A stretch of DNA of 64,000 nucleotides from an uncultured Prevotellaceae bacterium (GTDB lineage: Bacteria > Bacteroidota > Bacteroidia > Bacteroidales > Muribaculaceae): the NCBI GenBank assembly GCA_947302275.1, contig CAMYUW010000004.1:1-64000 (forward strand). The letters run 5' to 3'. Positions 17,001 to 22,544 of this stretch are shown in pieces (within the stretch, counting starts at the first letter, position 1; every line of letters starts with the position of its first letter). The position numbers and the translations under genes were made by a program. The notes under the pieces were generated by a model. That model searched no databases. It had not been told where the DNA came from and worked only from the letters and a program-made list of their open reading frames with translations.

Positions 17001-17340
17001 TATCGAGCCATGCCTTCATGTTGGCAGGCACATGGTCAGGATCAAAATTGCCCTTGTCAACGTAACCCAGGATAGGGGTTGTACGGTCGTCACCCGACAC
17101 GATGACGTAACCCTTGTTACCCGTTGTATTGAAAATGTAATAACTCGACTGGTTGGCCGATGCTTGGCCACCTGCCAACATCTTGGGTGCGCTGCTGACG
17201 GGAACTGCCTTCACGGAAATTCCTGCACGATGCTGCTTCATAAAATTATTGGCAGCCTGAAAAGCCTGATCGGGCATGATAGGCGCTGCCACTGCAGCTA
17301 CAGCAAGCAATAAAAAAGAAAATAATGCAATTCGTCTCAT
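14014..17340 (-). CDS. Secreted C10 (streptopain-like) cysteine protease with dockerin-like C terminus
   Basis: 1108 aa. Signal peptide (residues 1-19), an inhibitory-type propeptide (~20-140, containing YYIFNTTGNKGYVIVSGDD), then the C10 catalytic domain with C181 in LAYTGCVATSMAQIMNYY and H328 in GGGHSFVCDGYAYGDLFHIN. About 650 residues of Ig-like and other beta domains follow. The last ~60 residues are two dockerin-like repeats (GDVNKDGQVTIHDVTCLIDY and DCDLNEGVTINDVTSLIDY). Related to SpeB and periodontain-type proteases. The dockerin-like tail recurs in two other proteins of this window. It is preceded by a long leader with a promoter at 17426. Confidence 0.93.
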   Translation of the reverse strand: MRRIALFSFLLLAVAAVAAPIMPDQAFQAANNFMKQHRAGISVKAVPVSSAPKMLAGGQASANQSSYYIFNTTGNKGYVIVSGDDRTTPILGYVDKGNFDPDHVPANMKAWLDNYAQQISSLDMLGITGDAYGAPRPTRNSISPMITSHWDQAGPYWNHCPEFMDLDENGDTISELAYTGCVATSMAQIMNYYKSPMRCTQTIPSYLVIYYWKEEYGAFETEPLEPIFFDWDNMRDNYTGAEGQAEQDAVAWLMLYAGCAAQMQYGLNASSTSDPYIPTALNEYFNYDAKLVYRSDYEQADWEDMIYNELVEGRPMIYNGRAGTGGGHSFVCDGYAYGDLFHINWGWGGLGDGYFVLSVLNPYAGGIGSTTSLEGYNIDQTAVIGIQPGYSGTPTEVDHRLTVFNMYYTGTSSFERSDDGSFKLNKRRYIKVTGEDHIDDGTKYLRGIALYDSEDNFIEVIAQTYYATNYLSITDSWPDTQSSTTYPFGKGLPNGSYKIKPVCSLPGTNEWMPMIESDRYYVEATINGDWVTMTNHPIVNLQSMNFEFTGGEKVGASEQCHVTVKNLSADRFSGKLYLFVDNEQFDEYGEYTTVVEAEIPAGGTKVVTFNFTPKNAGTKSAHLSTFDTSWDAPIPGTGSVTIAGSVTYPMNLSVDINALNADEDMVIYDSHIKFKVDVTNNNTEGEYNRYILAPLFIVDENNHGSMVTYLSRNVVIPAGETQTFYFEFDNLAFGSRYALNIFGRNENDSTTNLVPPGGSKFYTIDRGMVVWDGNGNRVGYKAYNGIRVPENAAAVSIEGLNLTSLIPNDNPNTLYYIAGADKFIPAGLEARNVIQNNVAQRDVVLYHGYDFYAPFRFSAANISYERKFTRGRHAGQEGGWSTMVLPFAVTSVTADGAAIDWMHDKTDAKGLWICNFAQEEADIDEARMLAEYVGNTLEANVPYFVAPYDGANGTDMRDKTFVFSASDVTVKPNPTAITSGTYHMVVGEYARKDIQNAYFMNAAGSHFVSAAAGTVNAFEAYADNVTTSSATQFQIVLDENAEDAPASQRGDVNKDGQVTIHDVTCLIDYLLSGDGDNIDLVAADCDLNEGVTINDVTSLIDYLLGNVW

Positions 17341-17390
17341 TCTTAAGAGTTTATGTTAATAATAATGGTAGTAGTAGTATCAAAAAACAT

Positions 17391-17433
17391 GCTTTACGAT
17401 AGCTATCCAGTTATCGAAAAGCACGCAAAAATA
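17391..17433 (-). promoter_or_regulatory. Promoter and leader hairpin of the C10 protease gene
   Basis: On the minus strand, TATTTTTG (17433-17426) fits the -7 consensus. Immediately downstream, GCTTT-CGATA (17391-17401) pairs with TATCG-AAAGC (17412-17422), so the mRNA would begin with a hairpin in an ~85-base leader. The -33 element is poor (ATTG). Confidence 0.5.
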
Positions 17434-17534
17434 TAAGTTTTTTCGAAAATATGCAATTTTTAGCGCAAAAATCTCGTACTTTGGCTAAAAAATTTGATTT
17501 TTGTTAGTCTTTTTGAACTTAAACTTGCTTTTTT

Positions 17535-18479
17535 TTACTTTGGCAATTCCTCATGATCAACAGGAGAAGTCACATTGGCTTCATCGGTAGCATTTTTCTT
17601 GTTGTGGAGACGCACTTTCAACTCGTCAAAGCCAAAACCATAAACGCCGTTGACGTTGCTCTGGGTAATGATGGCCTCACGGTCTGTAGCCTTGATGATG
17701 CGGAAGATATTCACACTCTCATGCTTGCGGCACATCACCAGGAGAATCTTGACAGGTGCCTTGGTGTACCAGCCGGTACCATCCATGACGGTACAGCCAC
17801 GGTGGGCCTCACTGATGACATTGTCGGCTATCTCCTGCCACTTCTTGCTGATGATCTGGAACTGCACGCTCTGCCGCGTATTATTGATGACACGGTCGGC
17901 GGCCACCGAGTAGATGACCATGAAGATGAGACCATATACGATCTTGTCGATCGAGTGGAACAGCAACCACGAGGAGCAGATAATCAGTACGTCACAATAC
18001 ATCATCGTGCGGCCAAACGAGATGGTACTGTACTTGGCTACCATCGCGGCGATGATGTCGGTGCCACCGGTGCTGCCGCCGTGGGTAAATACCACGCCCA
18101 GGCCCAAGCCGCATAACATGGCACCCAGAATGACATTCATAAACGGCTGGCCCTCGACAATCGGAACGGGGAACATTGGCTCCAGCACACCGATGAAGAT
18201 AGTGGAAATCGTCGCGCCAATGATGGTGCGCAGTACAAACTGCTTGCCCACACTGCGGAAAGCGATAATCAGCAGAATGATATTGATGGCATAGTAGGTG
18301 ATAGCCACGTTCCAGCCCAACCAGTAATGGATAAGGGCCGACAAACCGGTAACACTGCCGATTACAATCTTTTCGGGGAGGATAAATGCAGTAAATCCAA
18401 ATGCATAGCAGAACAGGCCAAAGGTGATCATCACATAGTCCTGTGCAAGTTTAAAGTATTTTTTCGTCGTTTCGTTCAT
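17535..18479 (-). CDS. YitT family membrane protein (DUF161 + DUF2179)
   Basis: 314 aa. Five to six hydrophobic segments in the first ~200 residues (DUF161, with the typical GGSTGGTDIIAAMVAKY) and a cytoplasmic C-terminal DUF2179 domain (GCTVMDGTGWYTKAPVKILL ... REAIITQSNVNGVYGFGFDE). The start ATG at 18479 is preceded by GGAGAATGGATT, a ribosome-binding-like purine run, and sits better than an upstream in-frame start. The transport substrate is unknown for the family. Confidence 0.9.
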   Translation of the reverse strand: MNETTKKYFKLAQDYVMITFGLFCYAFGFTAFILPEKIVIGSVTGLSALIHYWLGWNVAITYYAINIILLIIAFRSVGKQFVLRTIIGATISTIFIGVLEPMFPVPIVEGQPFMNVILGAMLCGLGLGVVFTHGGSTGGTDIIAAMVAKYSTISFGRTMMYCDVLIICSSWLLFHSIDKIVYGLIFMVIYSVAADRVINNTRQSVQFQIISKKWQEIADNVISEAHRGCTVMDGTGWYTKAPVKILLVMCRKHESVNIFRIIKATDREAIITQSNVNGVYGFGFDELKVRLHNKKNATDEANVTSPVDHEELPK

Positions 18480-18642
18480 AATCCATTCTCCTTTATTTTT
18501 GGCCGCAAAATTACAGAAAAAAATCAGTATTTGAGCCAAAAAGGGTATTGAATGGTCTAAGGCAGCAAAAAATATTGTACCTTTAGGCGTCGAATCACAT
18601 CGACATCACGATCGACACATTATTTAATAATAAGAATACACT

Positions 18643-18984
18643 ATGATTACGAGACTGATTATTTCGGGACTGGCGGTGCTTATCACCGCGTTCACCCTCG
18701 ACGGCGTGAAGGTCGAGCCCTGGTGGTGGGCTGTGATTATCGCTATCGTGCTCGGATTTATCAATTCATGGATTAGGCCCCTGGTCAAGTTGATGGCTCT
18801 GCCCATCAACTTATTGACGCTGGGCTTGTTCACGTTTGTCATCAATGCCCTGATGGTGCTACTATGCTCCTGGCTGGTGGGACCGCACTTCGTGGTACTG
18901 AACTTCTGGTGGGCATTGGCATTCAGCATCGTGCTCACACTTGTGAACTGGTTGCTGCACCTGTTCTTCCCGTCCAAGGATTAG
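18643..18984 (+). CDS. Phage holin family IV / YvlD-like small membrane protein
   Basis: 113 aa with four hydrophobic segments and the family-typical FINSWIRPLVKLMALPINLLTLGLFTFVINALM stretch (shown here only as the region ~38-70). These 4-TM proteins are named after a mycobacteriophage holin but are widespread chromosomal membrane proteins. No phage genes are nearby, so a lysis role is not implied. A TACCTTTA box lies about 60 bases upstream. Confidence 0.85.
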   Translation: MITRLIISGLAVLITAFTLDGVKVEPWWWAVIIAIVLGFINSWIRPLVKLMALPINLLTLGLFTFVINALMVLLCSWLVGPHFVVLNFWWALAFSIVLTLVNWLLHLFFPSKD

Positions 18985-18998
18985 ACTTTAGACAAAGG

Positions 18999-19628
18999 CT
19001 ACTCGTCCTCAAACTTGATGGCGTTTCGGTTGGTGCTCTCGATGCGGCGGTTGCGCCAGCATCGGCGGCACAACGAGACGTACTTGTCATCGCCGCCAAT
19101 CTCTACCTGGTTACCGTCGGTAACGATATTGCCGGTGCTATCGATGCGCGCATTGATGATGGTCTTGCGTCCACAAGAACAGGTTGACTTGATTTCCTCA
19201 ATGGTATCGGCCAGCTCAAACAGGCGGCGGGAACCCTCAAACAGGTGGGACTGGAAATCGGTGCGCAAGCCATAGCACACCACATTCACGCCATAGTCAT
19301 CAACGATGCGTGCCAGCTGGTCGATCTGATGAGCAGAAAGGAATTGGGACTCGTCGATGAGGATCCAGTCCTTGACCACATGGGTCTTGTCAAACATCTC
19401 CTTAAGCATCTCATACAAGTCGCTCTCGGGATAAATCCATGAACACTTGCGCTCGATGCCGATTCGCGAGCGGATCACATTGTCATTCTCTCGGTCATCG
19501 ATGATAGGCTTCATGCACAGGTATTGCATGCCGCGCTCCTCAAAGTTGTAGGCCTGGGTGAGCAGCAGGGCGGTTTTGGCCGAGCCCATCGTGCCGTATC
19601 TGAAATATAATTTTCCTATTCCCTTCAT
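18999..19628 (-). CDS. tdk: Thymidine kinase
   Basis: 209 aa. Phosphorylates thymidine with ATP in the pyrimidine salvage pathway. The P-loop is GTMGSAKT (residues 13-20). The Walker B-like WILIDESQFL holds the catalytic Glu. Four cysteines in CSCG and CRRC form the structural zinc site typical of type II TKs. It converges with the YvlD-like gene (14 bases between stops). Its ~200-base leader contains the 19671-19817 inverted-repeat element. Confidence 0.95.
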   Translation of the reverse strand: MKGIGKLYFRYGTMGSAKTALLLTQAYNFEERGMQYLCMKPIIDDRENDNVIRSRIGIERKCSWIYPESDLYEMLKEMFDKTHVVKDWILIDESQFLSAHQIDQLARIVDDYGVNVVCYGLRTDFQSHLFEGSRRLFELADTIEEIKSTCSCGRKTIINARIDSTGNIVTDGNQVEIGGDDKYVSLCRRCWRNRRIESTNRNAIKFEDE

Positions 19629-19670
19629 GATTGTAATGGGTAGAGTGATCTGTTTAAGTCAAGCATGAGA

Positions 19671-19817
19671 GTGTGTCATTATTAGCGACTTAAGCTTTAA
19701 TCGGTCTTACGGCCGAAAAATCAAACAAAAATTTTAATTTAATTTTATTGATAATTCTTGCTTAATTTCTCCCGCGAAGCGCGACATAAAAAAGCTACGA
19801 ATGAATTATGACACACC
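19671..19817. repeat. 147-bp element with GTGTGTCATWATT inverted ends
   Basis: GTGTGTCATTATTAGC (19671-19686) at one side and AATTATGACACACC (19804-19817) at the other are inverted copies. The same end occurs at 13890-13905. It lies between the tdk start and its likely promoter box CAAAATTA (19826-19833, minus-strand TAATTTTG), so it would be transcribed as part of the tdk leader. The interior is AT-rich and non-coding. Confidence 0.55.
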
Positions 19818-19825
19818 GCCGACAA

Positions 19826-19833
19826 CAAAATTA
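19826..19833 (-). promoter_or_regulatory. TAATTTTG -7 box, probable tdk promoter
   Basis: Minus-strand TAATTTTG, ~198 bases upstream of the tdk ATG. The nearest alternative boxes are weaker. The inverted-repeat element separates it from the gene. Confidence 0.45.
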
Positions 19834-19897
19834 CAGATTTCCGACCACACGACCACACATTTTTCCGCAAAAAGTTATTAACACGCTTGCGAATATC

Positions 19898-20902
19898 CTA
19901 GGGCTCGGCAGTGGCACGGGCCAGGATAGAGATGGCGGCATCCAGGATAGCATCGTGAGCACGGTCCTGCTCATCCATATCGACACGGACATCGGGAGCG
20001 ACGCCAAACTCGGTGAGGTGTCCGCTGGCATCCATGACGGGACAAGAGGAGAAACGCACGCGCCAACCGTTGGGCAATTCGCTGGTAAACGGCAGGCCGC
20101 AACCGCCGCCAGTGGTGTCACCCACGATGGTGACCTGGCCGAGCGACTTCATGATGGACACGAAATTGTTACTGGCGCTGAAGGAACTGCGGTTGGCCAG
20201 CACCACGACGGGTTTCAAGTAATGGATGTGGTTCTTGGCTGGTTCAAAGTAGTAGGGATAGGGCTCGCTCAGGTCATTGTGGCCCTTGCCCGTCTTGTGA
20301 CTGATATATCCCACGAGGGTTTTGCCGTCGATAAAGCGCGAGACGAGTTTTTCAACATTGGTCAAGAGGCCGCCGCCGTTGTTGCGCACGTCGATGATGA
20401 GCCCATCAGCCGTGGAAAGGTAACTCAAAATCAAGTCCAAATTTCCCTCGCCAATGCTTGACGAGAAGGAACCATAATACATGTAGCCGAAGTTCTGGGG
20501 CAAGATCTGGTACTTGATGCCCGATGCCATCTTGTAGTCAAAGTTGAGGTAGTTCTCATCGATGATACGCTCATCGTAATTGACGGGCCACTGTTCCCAA
20601 ATCCAGTAGCGAGACACGTCATGGGTGGCGATGAGGTTGGTGTGGCCGTCGCGCAATTCCTTAAGCATGTCGCCGCACACGTCAAAGAGTTCCCGGTCGG
20701 TCATCTCGTTGGAAACCAAGGCACGGTAGCGGCTATGAATCTGATTCCAGTCCACTTGCTTATAATCAAAGAAGCTATAATGCTCATCCATGATGGTCCA
20801 CAGCGCCTCGAAGTTACCCACCTGGTCCCGCTCAAACTCATCCTGATAAGTACACCCCCCTAACAGCAAAGAAACTACAAAGTATAGTATTATTCTTTTC
20901 AT
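19898..20902 (-). CDS. S41 family (tail-specific) peptidase lipoprotein
   Basis: 334 aa from the ATG at 20902 (a GTG lies one codon upstream). Lipoprotein signal with LLLGGC. C-terminal half has the S41 fold: ADGLIIDVRNNGGGLLTNVE and the nucleophile region VVLANRSSFSASNNFVSIM, then GDTTGGGCGLPF. It is probably a periplasm-facing or surface lipoprotein acting on protein tails. No PDZ domain was seen; the N-terminal ~120 residues are helical. The DNA around the start codon is part of a tandem duplication (20893-21103). Confidence 0.88.
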   Translation of the reverse strand: MKRIILYFVVSLLLGGCTYQDEFERDQVGNFEALWTIMDEHYSFFDYKQVDWNQIHSRYRALVSNEMTDRELFDVCGDMLKELRDGHTNLIATHDVSRYWIWEQWPVNYDERIIDENYLNFDYKMASGIKYQILPQNFGYMYYGSFSSSIGEGNLDLILSYLSTADGLIIDVRNNGGGLLTNVEKLVSRFIDGKTLVGYISHKTGKGHNDLSEPYPYYFEPAKNHIHYLKPVVVLANRSSFSASNNFVSIMKSLGQVTIVGDTTGGGCGLPFTSELPNGWRVRFSSCPVMDASGHLTEFGVAPDVRVDMDEQDRAHDAILDAAISILARATAEP

Positions 20903-21103
20903 CACCTTGAGATTAAACTACGAATTCCACGAATTGTACTAATTTTGGCATCCGCAAACTTATTATTTCAAATTTCACTAATGGCATCCGCATAATTTCT
21001 TTTCATCACCTTGAGATTAAACTACGAATTACACTAATTATACTAATTTTGGCATCCGCAAACTTTATTATTTCAAATTTCACTAATGGCATCCGCATAA
21101 TTT
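20893..21103. repeat. Tandem duplication (~104 bp x2) covering the S41 gene start
   Basis: 20893-20996 and 20997-21103 are direct copies beginning TTCTTTTCATCACCTTGAGA. Each includes the ribosome-binding region and first codons (reverse complement ATGAAAAG) of the S41 gene, plus a dispersed-repeat body (ACTACGAATT...GGCATCCGCA). The distal copy therefore has a vestigial start (ATG at 21006) that stops after 12 codons. The stop codon of the next minus-strand gene (21103-21105) lies at the edge of the second copy. Confidence 0.85.
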
Positions 21104-21504
21104 CATGAATGTTTAGTTGATGATGCAGGTTTGTGGATATTGCAAAAACGTTCAGTTTTTAAACTTGTTGCGCCAAAGTTTGCGAGAATACCCAACTCAT
21201 AGCCAGTAGCTTTCAAATAATTAATGACTTGAGCTTTCTCAACATCTGATAATCTGCTGAGAGCTTTCAACTCTACAATAATCTTATCATAACATACAAA
21301 ATCGGCGATATAATCTTGCTGTAGAGGAATTCCTTTATAAAAAATCTTCAGACTGGCTTCTCTCTTATAAGGAATTCCCTTTGCTACGAATTCACGCTCT
21401 AGCGCTTCCTGGTAAACCTTTTCCAAAAAGCCGCATCCCAATTCACGATGAACCGTCATCATGCATCCAATGATATCGTATGATTCTTTAGGATAGATTA
21501 TCAT
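21103..21504 (-). CDS. GxxExxY family protein (PD-(D/E)XK-like)
   Basis: 133 aa. The signature G25-F-L-E28-K-V-Y31 (LGCGFLEKVYQEAL) gives the family name. QDYIADFVCYDKIIVELKAL supplies the D...ExK core of a restriction-endonuclease-like fold. Function is unproven; such genes are common and mobile in Bacteroidetes. The last codons (KPASSTKHS) run into the tandem-duplicated repeat, so its 3' end may have been replaced. Confidence 0.88.
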   Translation of the reverse strand: MIIYPKESYDIIGCMMTVHRELGCGFLEKVYQEALEREFVAKGIPYKREASLKIFYKGIPLQQDYIADFVCYDKIIVELKALSRLSDVEKAQVINYLKATGYELGILANFGATSLKTERFCNIHKPASSTKHS

Positions 21505-21520
21505 AAATGATGTAGTTTGC

Positions 21521-21579
21521 TTAATTCGTAATAATTGAATGCGGATGCCAATTAGTTAAATTCGCGTAATTCGTAGTTG
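21521..21579. repeat. Dispersed repeat copy, half element
   Basis: 58 bp starting TTAATTCGTAATAATTGAAT and ending in GCGTAATTCGTAGTT. It matches 37599-37657 with three substitutions and the right half of 1008-1120. It occupies most of the gap between the GxxExxY gene and the next gene's stop codon. Confidence 0.8.
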
Positions 21580-21580
21580 A

Positions 21581-22486
21581 TTAGAGGGAGATGCCGAGGA
21601 CGAGGGAGTGGGTCACGTCGTGGACCTTGAGGTGGTTGACCGACCAGTGCTCAAGGCGCGAGCGGTAACCGACACGCATGATGGTCTTGCCCAGGTGCAG
21701 GTCGACGCCCAGGTAGTTGGTCATGTCAAAGCGGTTGCCCCACCAGCCGAGGTGGGCCAGATTCTTGTGGTTACCCAGGTAGATCTCGTAATAACTCTCG
21801 TCATACTCGGGCGCAAAGAAGACTCCAGCAACGGGCAGTTGTGCCTGATAACGAAGTGTGAGAGGCAGTCGTCCCAGTCTGGTATCGAGCCAGGCCATAC
21901 CTGTTGCACCCACATTGGCGTGGGCGCGCACGGTGACGGGATTGTTACTATTGACAGCGTCATAAACGATGCCGGCTCGCAACTGTGCCATCGGGCCGGC
22001 CGAGAGGTTCAGTTTTGGTGTAAACACACCTCGCCAGCACCGTTGCATATTGAAGGAAAGGTCCCCCATGAGCTTATGCAACTCGTTGTTCTTGGCATCA
22101 TTCTCCACGTAGTTGTAGTCTGCGCCCACGTTGAGCTGCCACAGCCACTGGGTGGAACGGATCGGGCGCGTGGCCTCAAAGGAGAGCCCCAAATCCAGGC
22201 CGTCGTAGGTGATGGGCGTCAAGTAACTGTCATGCACCGACGCATAACCCACATCCACCATAAACACCGACAACTTCTCCTGCCCCGCAGCCCCAAAGCC
22301 ACTAAACAGAAGACAACACAGTAAAGGAAGACAATAAGTACAATAAATACTATGGCTACCGCGCTCTTTTTTCAATGCGAATTTTGCGAATTTTAATAAA
22401 CAATTCGTGAAATTAGCGTAATTCGCATTAGCCCCGCAGGGTATGAATCTGGATAGCATTGTCATTATTGTATTTATTGTCTTCAT
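21581..22486 (-). CDS. Secreted beta-barrel-like protein (DUF3316-like), repeat-derived N terminus
   Basis: Up to 301 aa. A hydrophobic signal-like run (CLPLLCCLLFSGFGAAGQ) ends near residue 69. The remaining ~230 residues alternate in the way of outer-membrane barrels (GLDLGLSFEATRPI, MGDLSFNMQRCW, MRVGYRSRLEHWSV) and resemble the DUF3316 family, though I am not certain. Start problem: the only ATG codons in frame lie 35-46 residues before the signal-like run, inside dispersed-repeat DNA (22329-22486), and the signal-like run itself begins in repeat sequence. The true start may be a non-ATG codon, or the 5' end may have been overwritten by the repeat. Confidence 0.5.
   Translation of the reverse strand: MKTINTIMTMLSRFIPCGANANYANFTNCLLKFAKFALKKERGSHSIYCTYCLPLLCCLLFSGFGAAGQEKLSVFMVDVGYASVHDSYLTPITYDGLDLGLSFEATRPIRSTQWLWQLNVGADYNYVENDAKNNELHKLMGDLSFNMQRCWRGVFTPKLNLSAGPMAQLRAGIVYDAVNSNNPVTVRAHANVGATGMAWLDTRLGRLPLTLRYQAQLPVAGVFFAPEYDESYYEIYLGNHKNLAHLGWWGNRFDMTNYLGVDLHLGKTIMRVGYRSRLEHWSVNHLKVHDVTHSLVLGISL
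22329..22483. repeat. Inverted ACAATAAGTACAATAAATAC pair around a repeat body
   Basis: AGACAATAAGTACAATAAAT begins at 22329, and the inverse ATTATTGTATTTATTGTCTT is near 22464-22483. Between them lie AATTCGTGAAATTAGCG and AATTCGCATTAGCC, words of the dispersed repeat. The same arrangement occurs at 37521-37594. It covers the 5' end of the barrel-like gene. Confidence 0.65.
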
Positions 22487-22544
22487 TTGATCAGTTGTCG
22501 TTTACTCCTCGTCGACGTTAAATTCGTGTAATTCGTAGTTTTTT

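Noticed and set aside
15475..17313. Long open frame on the plus strand opposite the C10 protease
   Set aside because: It is the shadow of a GC-rich, strongly codon-biased gene: no start context, a Val/Gly/His-rich composition, and no recognisable domain. Similar long antisense frames at 23835-25502 and 30071-31708 were rejected for the same reason.
18643..18984. Holin-family name as evidence for a prophage
   Set aside because: No phage structural, lysis or integrase genes around it; this family is a common chromosomal membrane protein.
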